Origin: Saccopteryx bilineata
Lineage: Eukaryota; Chordata; Mammalia; Chiroptera; Emballonuridae
Assembly: GCF_036850765.1 (NCBI RefSeq)
Contig: NC_089498.1
Location: forward strand, 55,975,795-56,039,794
Direction of reading: 5' to 3'
DNA length: 64,000 bases
The notes below the pieces were generated by a model. It ran no database searches, had not been told where the DNA came from, and saw only the letters and a program-made list of their open reading frames with translations. A program made the translations under genes and the position numbers. This document shows, in pieces, positions 33,311-45,199 of the stretch. Position 1 is the stretch's first letter. Each line of letters starts with the position of its first letter.

Positions 33311-33616
33311 CCTGACCAGGCGGTGGTGCAGAGCGTCAGACTGGGATGTGGAAAACCCTGGTTCAAGACCCTGAGGTCGCCAGCTTGAGCGTGGGCTCAT
33401 CTGGTTTGAGCAGGGCTCACCAGCTTGAACCCAAGGCCGCTGGCTCGAGCAAAGGGTCACTTGGTCTGCTGTAGCCCCCTGGTCAAGGCACATATGAGAA
33501 ATCAATCAATGAACAACTAAGGAGCTGCAACAAAGAATTAATGTTTCTCATCTCTCACCCTTGCTGTCTGTCTGTCCCTGTCTCTGATTCTGTCTCTGCC
33601 AGGAAAAAAAAAAAAA
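33311..33616 (+). repeat. Family A SINE with target duplication
   Basis: Starts 'ctgaccaggcggtggtgc', and part of the A-box region is missing ('..gcagagcgtcag..'). It has 'ggttcaagaccctgagg', the cttgag modules, 'gcacatatgagaaatcaatc', a CT tract and an A tail. The repeat aagaacaatctcca at 33297-33310 and 33617-33630 frames it. Confidence 0.95.
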
Positions 33617-33630
33617 AAGAACAATCTCCA

Positions 33631-34821
33631 TCAAGAGAATGACAATAGTTACTGGGATTGATGAGCCAGAGATTCTTTGTTAATTCCATTACTGTTGACC
33701 TGGGCCAGAAAGTAAAGTTGTTCAATAGTGCTTTTTGGAATTTTGAGAATTTGATCATCATTTTTAGAATTTTACTTACCATAATCTGGTGATTATAGGA
33801 CATGCCATTAACTGTTTTTATTTTTTCTCAACAAAAATTCCATTTAAAAGGAAGTGATAAGAATATAAGAAGAGAGGCGTGACTCTCATGCAATAAGAAT
33901 TTTTTAGATATATGGATGAAGGCATAGCCAAAGATTATGATTACACATCTCAAAGATGATAACTGGGTATCTTGCTTGTAAACTATTTCTAACGGTAAAC
34001 ATCTGACAAATGTTATACTTAACTCTTTATTAGGAATGTATAAAGATTAATAAATTTAAAATTGAGATAAAAAAGATAATGAGTGCAACTTCTATATTTA
34101 GCTCTGAAAGATAATTTTGTATTAATATCATCTAGAGATAATGTATTGATAGACTTGCATAGACTTAAGAGCCTAGATGTAGTTTACATATATATATTCA
34201 GGAAACATGCTTATATACCTAGCCATGTAAGCAAAGTTACTATATCTCATGTAACTTAAATATAACATATGATGCAGACATAATCAAATAATATCAGATA
34301 TCTCCAGTTATATAAAATCAATTGTAAGCTACAAATCCTTTTCCAGCTAATCAGCTTGCTATTGGCCTTTAAAAAGTTGTATGTAATTGAACCAAAAAGT
34401 TGTACATTCACAACTTAAAATTTATCATACCTGAAAAACAACCAAATAAGAAACTTTATATTTGGCACTATTTTGGTACCCAGGACCTAAAATATAAGTC
34501 ACAAGAATAGAAAAATGACATTTTTGGAGATACAGAGCAAATTCTATGCATAAATCCAGTTTCCTATAGATTAATATCTCAATTACATATATGCATATAA
34601 CTATATATGTGTATATATAATATTTCATGCCATATACTTATAATAGAATTGCAAATAGTATATAGTTAAAAATAATGTATGGTATCCTATAAGAATATGA
34701 TGAAGAAATGATTATCTTGAAAAGATTCTGTGTTGAATTTATTAACATTGTTTACATAGTTCACCTTTTGAGCCTTTGTCCTTTCTAGCTTATAACACAT
34801 ATCTATTTTTCTATACTTTAT
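33631..34821. other. No gene seen
   Basis: AT-rich single-copy sequence. The stretch 34560-34660 is a near-pure AT region of 'tatat' runs. I recognise no element. Confidence 0.5.
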
Positions 34822-34955
34822 TTATTTATTTTTAGGGAGAGGCAGGGAGAGAGAGACAGAAACATCCCACTGCTTCTCTATGTGCCTGGATCAAACCAGC
34901 AACCTCCTTGCTCCCGGACAATGTGCCAACCCACCAACTTATATGGCAAGCAATT
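34822..34955 (-). repeat. Partial tRNA-derived SINE, reverse orientation
   Basis: 'tttatttatttttaggga', 'gaggcagggagagagag', 'cactgcttctctatgtgcc', then 'ggatcaaaccagcaacc'. It looks like the tail and body of a bat SINE in reverse. The head is not recognisable. Confidence 0.5.
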
Positions 34956-34964
34956 AATTTCTCT

Positions 34965-35138
34965 TGATTTATTGTTTTAGAGAGACAGAGAGAGGAATAA
35001 GGAGAGTGGGGAGGAGGAAGAGAAATACTCATTTGTTGTATCACTCAGTTGTGCATTCATTGGCTGCCACGGATTGAACTCACAACCTTGTCATTTTGGG
35101 ATGATGCTCTAAACCGACTGAACTAATTGGATAGGGCC
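34965..35138 (-). repeat. Ves-like tRNA SINE, reverse orientation
   Basis: 'tgattta' then 'gagagacagagagaggaat', 'gttgtgcattcattggctg', 'ggattgaactcacaacc' (B-box complement), 'gggatgatgctctaaacc' and 'gactgaactaattggatag', ending 'ggcc'. This is the classical short Ves layout (about 170 bp), different from families A-C. Confidence 0.7.
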
Positions 35139-35591
35139 AATTTCCCTATACTTTAAATGGAAGTTTATTTAGTATCAGTTTCTGTGATTACTCAAAGATC
35201 ACAAAAATATAGTGATTTGGCAGATTAATGTTCAACTAGATTAGAAACAGTGTTTTGTTTTATTTTTCAAAAATGAAACATATTTTTATACCAGTACATG
35301 TATCAAAGCAAGAATACCACTTCAGAATATAGAAAATTTAAATAGATAAGGCATTTTATTTAATATTTATTGTATACCTACTGTAAACCAAGAACTGTTG
35401 TACATTATAGAGATACACTGGTGGAATAATAGACAAAAACAACCCTGCCTCTTTGGAATTTATCTAGCATTGGGACCTAGATAATATAAATAAATATAAA
35501 TAAAATATTTAGTATGTTAAAATGTGTTATTAAAAATCATATCCAGGTAAGTGGAATTAAAATGTGGTAAAAGACAGAAGATGTGATTTTA

Positions 35592-35966
35592 TATTTCTAT
35601 TCTTTTTAAAATTTTCTTATTTTTTATATATTTTGAATTGAATTTATTGGGGTACAGGTTTAGGTGTGCAACTGGATATATGTACTGCACATTGCATTTT
35701 GCACCCATCACCCCAAGCACAGTCTCTTTCATCCCCATTTCCCCCCTTTGCTCACCTCCACCTACCGCAACCCCCTTTTCCTCTATCACCACACTGTTCA
35801 TTTATTATATACATGTATATATGTTCATGTATATATATATTTTTAGCTTAATCTCTTTACCTTCTATCATCCAGTCATCTAACACCCCATATCAATAGCT
35901 GTCAGTCTGTTCCATATATCCACATCTCTGTTTCTATTTTGTTTGTCGTTTCAATTTGTTCATTAA
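35592..35966 (-). mobile_element. L1 3' end insertion, antisense
   Basis: Reverse complement of an L1 3' UTR: a T-rich start, 'ttgaatttattggggtac' and a pyrimidine-rich block ('ccccatttccccccttt'). The 14-bp duplication aagatgtgatttta at 35578-35591 and 35967-35980 frames it. It is a short, severely 5'-truncated L1 insertion within the ancient repeat. Confidence 0.88.
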
Positions 35967-37197
35967 AAGATGTGATTTTAAATAGGGAGTTCAGAATCAG
36001 CCTCCATGAGAAAATGATACTTGAGCAAGAACTTGAAGCAGTAGAAGGTGTTAGTTTTGTGACTATCTGGTAAAAGTATGTTCTAGTACAAAGCTGCAAA
36101 GCACATGAGTGCTAGATGTGTTTCAGTAATGGAAAGGAGGTCAGTAGGTCTGCAGCAATGTGAGCTAGAAAGAACAGTAGGAAATAAGGCATGTGACAGG
36201 TGCCTAAATTGTGTAAGATCCTACACAGTGAAAGAATTCCACCTGTCCTAAGGGTGAAATGACACAACAGGATTTCAAACAGAAGAGTAATATGAGCAAC
36301 CACTTGAGTAAATGATAATTCTGATTATTGTGCCAAGTAGAGTAGAACCAGGGAAACCATTTAAATGCCCATTGCAATAATCCAATAGAGCAGTGGTGCT
36401 CAAAGTATGTGCCAGAGTGCACTGGTGTGCCCTAGATTTCCAGGTGTGCCCTATGGTATTCCAGAGAAATATGTGCCTATTGGGAACCAACAAACCAACA
36501 GGGTTTTTGGAGTTTAGATTTTGGGGGGACAGAAGTGTGGGGAATTGGCTTAAACTGACAGTCTGCCCAATCCCCCACCTTACTTCCCTAATTAGGTTGC
36601 AAAAGGCTGTTAAGCTGTGGTGCTGGATTGTTTACATTACCACCAATGTTCCCCCGAAAAGACTCGAGGTAAATTTCTTCTATCCTTTGTTTGGTATAAA
36701 GTTAAGATTTGCTAATGGCCTCACTTTGCCTTATAAATAAAGCAAGATGCAGTTTTGGGGCCTACTTTGTTCTTGCCAGCAGCAATTATAGGGCCCTCCC
36801 AACCCTGTATTTTCTTAATTCTGCATATTTTCTTAATTCAGCAGCATTCCCATTTAAAACCTGGAATTATTATATTTGCTGGTTTGTGGCATGTGCCCAG
36901 ACATAAAAATAAATATAATTACTCTATTATACCATTTTATTACAGAAATACTGCTCTTTTGTTAACATATCATTATTATATTTATTAATAATATACCATT
37001 ATATATTTAGATAAATACACCCAAATAAAAAGGATATATTTCTCAAAAAGAAGCATGATATTGAAGAATCCGATTCTGGAAGTGAGCAAAAGTTAAGTGT
37101 AAATAAAATAGGACTTGAAGGCTGATGGGCAGAATTTAATTTATAGCATTTTCCATCACTTAACACTGAAATATACTATTGGATTAGAAACCCATTC

Positions 37198-37550
37198 ATG
37201 GAAGCTTCAAGTGATTTTGGTTTAACATTAACAGAAGAAGAAGAACTGGAAGCTATATCCACTGATCATGGATTGATGATTAAACATAGGGAATTGTCTC
37301 TTAAAGCCTTTTGGATTTCTATAAAAAAAGAATATGTGGCAATATGTAAAAAAGCTTTGAACATTTTACTACAATTTTCAAGATCCGATTTATGTGAATT
37401 AGGATTTGCTATCCTCAACATAATTAAGAGTAAAAAGAGAGAAATTCTTCAATGTATTGATGAGGAAATGAGAGTTTGCCTTTAAAATATATGCCCAAAC
37501 ATTGAAGAAATTGCTAGGACACATCAGGTTCATATTTCTCATAAACACAA
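37198..37550 (+). pseudogene. hAT transposase C-terminal remnant
   Basis: Encodes SLKAFWISIKKEYVAI, then LCELGFAILNIIKSKKR and CIDEEMRVCL. This matches the C-terminal dimerisation region of hAT transposases: a '(F)W.....P.L...A...L..' block followed by '(C)E.GFS.L..IK...R'. The TAA at 37483-37485 precedes a further matching stretch ('caaacattgaagaaattgc'), so that stop is probably a lesion. The BED zinc finger and catalytic core are missing. Confidence 0.75.
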
Positions 37551-37635
37551 GATTGAAAAAACTTAACACATTCATGCTGGTACCTGCTGAATTTACTAAA
37601 TCTTACTAAGAACATATTTATATATATATAAAGAT

Positions 37636-37719
37636 TTTTTGTCATTTTTAAATTTTTAACCCCTTTTTTTTACAAATTTTTTGTCATTTTTTAATTTTAA
37701 CCCCTTTTCTTTACAAATT
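37636..37719. repeat. 42-bp tandem duplication inside the hAT
   Basis: Two adjacent units of about 42 bp, each reading 'tttttgtcattttt...aaccccttt...tttacaaat', with a few differences. This is probably replication slippage in a T-rich stretch. Confidence 0.8.
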
Positions 37720-38528
37720 CTAAAAAGCAAAACTCAAAAAATGTAACATAAAGATGTTTTTTTAATACCAGAATAAATTTAATTTTGTCATATTTATCCC
37801 ATTTAATTACCATAAAAGCATGCTTGGACTTTATATTTTTTGCTTTAATATTTGACTTAATTATTATAACATATTTCTCAGAAATTTGTATATAGTGCAC
37901 CTAAAATTATTTGTAGGATTTTAAATGTGCCCCAACTTCAAAATGTTTGAGAACCACTACAATAGAGAGAGGAGTATCATTTGAACAGTGAAAATGGTAA
38001 AAATCGGTCAGAATCTAGAAATATTCTGAGAAATTGTATGATGGATTAATCATAATATGAGAGACAATAACAAGAATTAAATATGACACCAAGATTTTGT
38101 GACTGAGCAAATAAAAGGATGGAACTGGAATCAAATGAGATGGAGATAATTAATTGCAGATATAGCAGGTTTTGAGAGGGTATTGAGAGTACAGATTGAG
38201 ACATGTTAACTTTGAGGCACTTATTAGAAATAAACATAAAGATGTTGAGCAGGCAGTTGGTGTTGAAGAGTGGAAAGTTGAGGAGAGAGGGCTGAACTGC
38301 AGATAAAAATGTTGTAGTTACCATCTATGGATGGTATTTCAAGAATGAAGTGGATGAGAAAACCAGGAGATTGAGATGTATTTAATAACAGAAGTACAAA
38401 GAATGACTACCCTGGGGCACTTCAACTAAGGAATCATAGAAAATAAGAGGCATAAAAAAAATAGAATGACAAGTGAAAAGGGGTATAAACTAAAGAAAAA
38501 AATATATATTTAATTAAAAAAATAAGTG

Positions 38529-38654
38529 GTACCTGACCTGTGGTGGCACAGTGAATAAAGCATCGACCTGGAATGCTGAGGTCACCAGTTCAAATCTCTG
38601 GGCTTGCCTGGTCAAAGTACATATGGGAGTCGATGCTTCTCGCTCTTCACCCCC

Positions 38655-38707
<53 letters not shown>

Positions 38708-38752
38708 TCATCCACCCCCCATCTCCAAACACCAATAAATAAAATTTTTAAA
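38529..38752 (+). repeat. Family C SINE with long (CT)n tract
   Basis: Head 'tacctgacctgtggtggc', 'acagtgaataaagcatcgac', 'ggtcaccagttcaaatctc', 'gtcaaagtacatatgggag', then an almost pure (TC)n tract at about 38658-38700 and 'accaataaataaaattttt'. The dinucleotide run probably grew by slippage after insertion. Confidence 0.9.
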
Positions 38753-40700
38753 AAGTTAGAAAAAGGAAGTTGTGATCAACTATGATCAATGTTTGTTGTA
38801 AGTTAACAAACCTGAGAACTGAAAATTAATCATTGAATTTTTAAAAGGTAGATAATTCATGACCTCAACAAGGTGGGCTTTAGGAAAGTGATAAGGATAA
38901 TACCAGTATATAAGAGAAAACTTAAGTTGAGTAACTGAAAACAGTTACATAATTTTGCAGAAAACATGAATGGAAATATGGAAAGGTTACTGGGCAAAAT
39001 TGGTTCAAGGGAAGGTTTTACTTTATATTTTATATTTAGAGTAAATAACTGCATATTTGTACATTTTTTAGAGGATCTTATGGCAGGGAAAAATACTAAG
39101 GTACAAAATAATGTGTAAAAATATCTGGATAAAAGTCTTATGGTGGTGAGGGGCGAAATATCTAGAGTACAAAGGGAAGGATAATGCCTAGTGTCCTATT
39201 TATATGGAGTTGGAGAAATTGTATCCTCTCTTTAGCACAAGAAAAATAATTTTCACAGAATGTGAATTGTTCTGTTCCAACTTCTTTCATCTATTGGGCT
39301 TGCCTGTCAATCTAAAACCCAAGACAATTTCAACAGAGCTAATATAAACTTCAGTAGAATATTAAGTGTTGTTCCAGTGAAGTCAAAACTAAGGCAACAA
39401 AGTTAGCAGGATTTAGAGGCAGATTCTGGTCAGTAGCCCTCACTATTCAACTCCCATAGTGCATGTAAACATGCACATGCATACACACATGCATAAATAA
39501 ACACATATGCATGTGTGTTAATTAACTGAAAAGAACAGACAACTATGAGTAAATTTCTAAAAAATATACAGAGTTAATATATGAAGAAATAAGGATCTTA
39601 ACACACTGCAGTCTTATATTAAAAGCAGACATAGAGAAGACTTCCTAACCATGAGGCCATCATCTCTCAGTCTCCAATGCAAGCAATTAACAGCTATTAA
39701 TACAGCGGTGAGTGACATGGGTGCAGAATTCAATAACAAACAACAATTCTTCCTCAAGAAAACCTGTCTCAATGATTTTACAGTTAAGTTATACCAAATC
39801 ATTAATTTGTTCCACAAAATCAGAACAGTGAAAAAACACTAACATATGCCAAGGTTCTAAAATAACCATCATTCTAAAACTGGTAAAAACACAAAATATA
39901 GGTCTAATTCATTAATGAGCACGGATTTGAAAAAGCTATATAAGAAAGACATAAAGATGGCAGCAGGAAACTATTACTGGTTGCTTAGGGCACTGGCCCT
40001 GTGCAAACAGATGGAAATATCACCCATTAACACTAGCATGAGGAGTCCTCTGCCCTGTCAAAGTTCATGGGTTGACACATGGTGTATATATTCCTGAGAA
40101 CCTCAGATTGGTTGTCTAGTCCTGCCTCCCTCTGTTGATAGGAGAAGCTCACCTGTTAAAACCGGGTGATTGTGGCTGTGGAGGTTTTCCCATCTCTGAA
40201 AGCAGCAAGACAGAGTTTGAACCACAGATGACCCCTGACCATTCCTGTAATGTTGGTATTTCACCAGTATGGTTTATAGCAGTACAAAGATATGGCTATA
40301 CTAATCCTGATTGGAAATTATTTTACTTGCATTGCTTCTAGAAGGGCATATACATAAAGCTTTTTCTTTAGCTTAACCAGCATAACATCAAAACAGCCTT
40401 CTTAAGAACTAGAATTAACCATGCAGCCACTCTCCTTGTGGGGCCGAAATTCCTTTTCAAAAATACGAAAGAGAATTCCAGCAGTTCCACTATCAAATCT
40501 TGAATTTGGCTCACACTCAAAGATCAAGAAATTCCTGTTACCAGACTTGAGAACTCCCACCTAGCTGAACATTGAGCCGTCCCATGGTCCTGCTTTGTGA
40601 GAGCAGGTTGATCCTGAGTTGGAGACTCTTCACTGTATTTTAAAGAAGGTAGTCAATGGGATCAGGAGAATAAAATCCTTCTGTTTTCTCAAGAGCCCAA
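38753..40700. other. No gene seen; possible old L1 traces
   Basis: AT-rich to 39700. From 39720 to 39945 there are L1-like phrases ('aaataaccatcattctaaaac'), too weak to call. From 39960 to 40660 composition is more balanced, with a TATA-like 'gtgtatatattcc' at 40083, and could be an unrecognised LTR. No exon is supported. Confidence 0.45.
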
Positions 40701-40707
40701 GCATTTT

Positions 40708-40800
40708 TTTAAATTAATTATAATGGGGTGACATTGGTAAATCAGGGTACATATGTTCAGAGAAAACATCTCTAGGTTATTTTGACATTTGATTATGCTG
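40708..40800 (-). repeat. Short L1 3' end, antisense
   Basis: 'ttttttaaattaattataat', then 'ggggtgacattggtaaatc' and 'agggtacatatgttc'. This is the reverse complement of the 'ccaatgtcacccc' L1 terminus. Confidence 0.65.
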
Positions 40801-41246
40801 CATTTAATCAACCATCTTCCTGTACTTCAAGATGCTGTCTGGGGACTATCCAGATCTAAAATGGGCATTGTACACAGAGAATGCACAGTGTGAACCTATG
40901 TGCCAGATGAAATTATCACTGGGTGTATTAGCATATTTCTACATTAAAAGTAACTGAAATGTGATATTATGGTCAAAAAGATACTTGAAAAAAATTTAAA
41001 GCCTAAATAAAATATTAATTTACCTACCTGAACAATATATTATAATATTCAAGTGGAATTCATCCCAGATATATACAAATGATTATACAAATTGCCATCT
41101 GTTAAAATAATTCATATGGATGGATTAAATGAATTATTGGTACTATATTATTAATAGATAAAACATAATTTGCAAAAAACTAACTTTTATTTATATAAAT
41201 TCTCAGAGAACTGGACACAGAAAACAACAATCTTACTTCAATTTAA
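40801..41246. other. No gene seen
   Basis: AT-rich single-copy sequence. Confidence 0.5.
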
Positions 41247-41260
41247 GAATCAACAGGGCC

Positions 41261-41656
41261 ACCTGACCAGGCAGTGGTGCAGTAGATGGAGCATTGGACT
41301 GAGATGTGGAGGACCCAGGATCAAGACCTTGAGGTCACTGGCTTGAGCATGGCATGAGCTCACCAGCTTGAGTGTGGGGGTCACTGGCTTGAGTATGGGA
41401 TCATAGACATGACCCCATGGTAGCTGACTTGAACCCAAAGGTTGCTAGCTTGAAGCTCAAGGTTGCTGGCTTGAGCAAGGGGTCACTTGCTCTGCTGTAG
41501 CCTGCCATCAAGGCACATATGACAAAACAATCAATGAACAACTAAGGTTCTGCAACAAAGAATTGATGCTTCTCATCTCTCCCCCTTCTTGTCTGTCTAT
41601 TCCTCTCTCTGACTTTCTCTCTGTCTTTGTCAAAAAAAAAAAAAAAAAAAAAAAAG
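41261..41656 (+). repeat. Family A SINE, long form, inserted at the head of a family B SINE
   Basis: 'acctgaccaggcagtggtgc', 'gatcaagaccttgaggtc', expanded 'cttgag' modules with 'tagacatgaccccatgg', 'gcacatatgacaaaacaatc', a CT tract and an unbroken A tail of about 24 bases. It is flanked by gaatcaacagggcc at 41247-41260 and 41657-41670. The last three bases of that duplication are the first bases of the family B SINE that follows. Confidence 0.94.
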
Positions 41657-41667
41657 GAATCAACAGG

Positions 41668-41990
41668 GCCTTGGCCAGTAGTCTCAGTGGTAAAATGTCA
41701 GCCCAGCATGTAGATGTCCTGGGTTCTCCCAATCAGGGCACACTGGAGAAGCAACCATCTGCTTCTCCACCCCTCTCCCTCTCCCTTATCTTTTTTCATC
41801 TCTCTTCCCCTCCTGCAGCCATGGCTCAGTTGGAGCAAGCTGGCTCTGGGCACTGAGGGTGGCTACATAGTCTTGCCTCATGTGCTAAAATAAGTCAGTT
41901 GCCAAGCAACAAAGCAAAGGCCCCAGATGAGCAAAGCATCCCCTGTAGGAGGCTTGCCTGGTGGATCCTGGTTGGGGCTCAACAACAGTA
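41668..41990 (+). repeat. Family B SINE
   Basis: 'gccttggccagtagtctcag', 'agcccagcatgtagatg', 'cctgggttctcccaatc', 'gggcacactggagaagc', CT tract, 'gccatggctcagttggagc', then 'ctggtggatcctggttggg'. The final 'cagaaaaatac' is absent. It predates the family A SINE to its left. Confidence 0.9.
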
Positions 41991-42989
41991 AGATTAATTC
42001 TGCATGTAAGTATTTAGGAGGCATACCTTTTATGTTAAATGTACAAGATGATAATGATGCTCTCTATCATTGCTGCTTACTACATGGTACTAGTACTATT
42101 GGTTAATATACTATTACAAGAAAGAGAAGAAGAAAATATGTATAAAGAAAAGTTGAGAAACTCATGTTTTACATGTGATGTGAAATTTCATGGAAAATGC
42201 AACAGAATCAAGTATTTGAATAAAATATTCTAGCAGCTTTACTAAAAAATTAATTCTGAAAATTCAAGAGTATCTCTTCTCATTGCTAACAATGACTGAG
42301 GTATACAATTCCATATTGTGTCTAGAAGTCAGATTAATGCACACTACTATTGATTACTTTTAGTTTGATTCTTAAATATTCATGCAACAATATAAACATG
42401 GTACGTATATATGAAAGAGATCCATGGATATAGAAAATTGGCATGTAATAAATATGGCAACATAACATCTATCAATAAGGAATTGATGAGCTGTATTATA
42501 AGTTATATGAATTATTCCCTTGGTTTTACAGGTCCATAGCATACCAAACCATGCTACCTTCCAGCATTTGCATATCTGAGAGCTTTCTGTGAGAGCCAAA
42601 GTCTACATCATCTGCCTGCAGGGTTAACCCAGAAGTGGCAAAGAACCTAACTCGCTTTCAGTGAGAGGTAACTCCTAAGGTTATGTTTTACACTTGTTCC
42701 CATAGGCCCACAATGATACTAAGCTACAGCTACACACTGTGGTAGCTCACTGAAAAATGCATTTTTTATTATCTACCTTTCCTTCTTTTTTCCACTTCAT
42801 CATTCACCTACCAATTTTTTTTTTCTGGGATAATATATCATAAATCATTTGCCCTATCTGGAATCCTTATCTCAGAATATGTTTGGGGGGGTTTCCCAAA
42901 TGAAGGCATGGTTCTTTACTTCACTCTTCAAAGATTAAATTCAGTTTTAAAACTTATAAATTAAAGATTTATACCCAAATGTTAAAACT
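41991..42989. other. No gene seen
   Basis: AT-rich single-copy sequence. The frame at 42039-42233 resembles no protein I know. Confidence 0.5.
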
Positions 42990-44285
42990 ATAATGATATC
43001 AAAGAATTTCAAGGAGAGTATCTCTGTAGCCCTGGGGCAAGCAAGAAATGTTAAATAAAATATCAAAGCAGAACTTGACTACATCAAAATTAAACACTGT
43101 AATAGACACCATGAACTAAGTTTATGGAATGATACTTGATCAGGAGAAAATAAATGTGTACAATATCTAAAACTGGAAACTGATTACAAAATACATATAT
43201 ATATATATAAAATTTCTGGAAAATCATTAAAAATATTATATTTAGTAGAAAAAATGGTCAGTGACTAGGCAGTTCAGAGAAAAGTAGAAGCAAATAGTTA
43301 ACACCAGGAAAAAGATGCTCTTCCATATCACTTACCAGAGAAATAGAAATTAGAAAGATATTATCTCTATAAACATAATAAAAATTTTAGAAATTAGAAA
43401 TTTGGATAATACTGTTAGAGAGGATCAGGAAACTGTGACCCTCAAACACTATTGGTTTAAATAACACAGTATAATCATTTTGGTGAGTAATTTACAGGTC
43501 CTACTGAAACTAAGTTTTATATAACCTGTTACCCATCAAACCAAATTCTGCATATGTGGCAGTTTGTTTACAGAACCACCCATACTTTGATCATATATAC
43601 AGCAATCACACTCCTTAGCATTTACCAAAGACTTGAAAGCTATGTCCACAAAAACTCAAATACAGAAGTTTACAGCACCTTTATTAATAGTTGCCAAAAC
43701 TTGAAATCACTAAAATGTCCTCAGCAGGGGAATGAATAAATAAACTATGGTATGTTCAGAAAATGCAATGTTTTTTTTGGTGCTAAAAAGAAATGAGCTA
43801 TCGAGTCCTGAAAAGACATGGAGAAAATTAAAATATATAGTACTAAGTGAAAGAAGCAAATCTGAAAAGACTACATACTGTATGATTCCAACTATATGGT
43901 ATTCTTAAAAGACAAAACTATGGATGTTAAAAAAGAAAGTATTTGCCAATATTTAGGGGGAGGGAGAATAACTAGGCAAGGCACAGAGTTGCATTTTATT
44001 TTGTTTTTAAGAGCATTGAAACTACTCTGTATGATAATATAGTGTATAACTTTGTCCAAATCCATAGAATATACAACCAAGAGTGAACCATATTATAACT
44101 AGGGACTCTGGGTCATAATGGTGTTTCCATGTAGGTGCATCAGTTGCAAAAAAGTGCACTGATCTAATAGGGGATGTTGACAACAGAGGAGGCTGTGCAT
44201 GTGGGGAGGCAGGGAATATACTAGCACTCTCTAGCTTCTTCTGAATTTTGCTGTACACCTAAAACTGCTATAAAAATAGTCCTTA
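42990..44285 (+). repeat. Old L1 3' region, sense
   Basis: The order fits the end of an old L1: 'gaacttgactacatcaaaat' (43070), 'gaatgaataaataaactatgg' (43730), 'catgga' with 'agtgaaagaagcaaatctg' (43846), 'tatgattccaactatatgg' (43880), 'ttgctgtacacctaaaac' (44249). It is strongly decayed, with no long frame. The whole 1.3 kb reads as one piece. Confidence 0.7.
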
Positions 44286-44295
44286 AAAAAATTGC

Positions 44296-44475
44296 ATAGG
44301 CCCTGGATGGGTAGCGCAGTTGGGTAGAGTGTCATCTTCATACACTAAGGTTGCTGGTTCAATTTCCCCATCACATGAAAGAATGAATGCATAAATAAGT
44401 GGAACAACAAACTGATTTATCTCTCTTTCTTCCTTTCCCTCTAAAATCAATAAGTAAATTAAAAAAATAAAAATA
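44296..44475 (+). repeat. Ves-like short tRNA SINE
   Basis: 'aggccctggatgggtagcgc', 'agttgggtagagtgtcatc', B box 'ggttcaatttcc', 'gaatgaatgcataaataag', then CT and 'aatcaataagtaaatt'. The weak flanking repeat tgcata fits. It is the same short type as 34965-35138. Confidence 0.8.
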
Positions 44476-45019
44476 GTCTGCATATATGATTCAGAGAATG
44501 CCTTGCTCAGGTATAAAGAACATAGCTAAATTTAAAATAGCATGGATTTGCTAATATTAAACCATAGTTGATTTAAAAATAGTGCTTTATAGCATACTCA
44601 TCACCCTGGAGTCTTGGGAGTGGGAAGTAGAGTAACACAGATGCTTATTACTAGGGAAACGCTTCAGTAAAATGTTAGAGTTAGCAACATGGTTCAGTGG
44701 TTAGAGATAACAGAGTAGCTATACATTCAGCATTATAAGTAGAATTTTAAAACATAGTGTTGAATAAATATGTAAAAGAAAGGTCTATAACAACAGAAAT
44801 TACATAAATTAAAAACACAGTTCTGTGTATTTAGCAAAGATATGTAAATACACAATTATCCAAAGACATAGATTAACGCTGTCAAGTACTAATTTGCCTG
44901 TGAGGAAGGAAGAAAATGGATATTCAAATAGAATCAAGGGAGAAAATATTAAAAATGCATGCTGAGTGAACAGAGGAGATTTGTGGGCACAGGCCAATCA
45001 TGACAGTGTGCCAAGAACT
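44476..45019. other. No gene seen
   Basis: AT-rich single-copy sequence. Confidence 0.5.
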
Positions 45020-45190
45020 GAACTCTGTGATTAACTCAAATCTCAGTATCTATGGTTAAAACAAAAATAGAAATGCCGTTTCCTACCTATGAGGGTTCTT
45101 GTGAAGATTAATTTAGAAAACATGTTTAAAGAGCTTAGCACAGTTTGACATTAAGTAACAACTACTATCCTGTTATAATTATTATCTTTA
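45020..45190 (+). repeat. MIR SINE, 3' part
   Basis: 'gtttcctacctatgagggtt', 'cttgtgaagattaatttag', 'aaagagcttagcacagttt' and 'aacaactactatcc' are in the order of the MIR 3' half. Confidence 0.7.
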
Positions 45191-45199
45191 TTAATGTAT

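Larger units (their letters stand above)
36391..37959 (+). mobile_element. hAT transposon, 1.57 kb, with exact 8-bp target duplication
   Basis: Ends 'cagtggtgctcaaagtatg' and 'atgtttgagaaccacta' are inverted repeats of hAT type. The target duplication caatagag at 36383-36390 and 37960-37967 is perfect. An autonomous hAT is usually 2.5-5 kb, so this is an internal-deletion derivative. A piece of transposase remains at 37198-37550. It inserted into the ancient repeat at 35350-38450. The interior holds a 42-bp tandem duplication (37636-37719). Confidence 0.93.
35350..38450 (+). repeat. Ancient dispersed mammalian repeat, interrupted twice
   Basis: A decayed but ordered series: 'tgtatacctactgtaaacc' (35370), 'aagaacttgaagcagtag' (36030), 'tgtgtaagatcctacac' (36210), 'cccattgcaataatcc' (36367), 'gacaccaagattttgtgac' (38086), 'gacatgttaactttgagg' (38200), 'aggcagttggtgttgaag' (38251), 'tggatggtatttcaagaatg' (38328), 'ccctggggcacttcaac' (38411). 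I recognise the series as a common ancient repeat, but not its family name. Removing the L1 (35592-35966) and hAT (36391-37959) restores continuity. Confidence 0.65.

Noticed and set aside
36393..36740. A 115-codon frame at the left end of the hAT element
   Set aside because: It begins within the inverted repeat and does not resemble transposase. The real transposase remnant is further right, at 37198-37550.
38573..38785. Leu/Ser- or Arg/Glu-repeat peptides encoded on both strands
   Set aside because: They are translations of the (CT)n tract in a family C SINE.
40083..40098. A TATA-like promoter at 'gtgtatatattcc'
   Set aside because: There is no downstream transcript evidence or gene, and AT-rich DNA makes chance TATA-like sites common.
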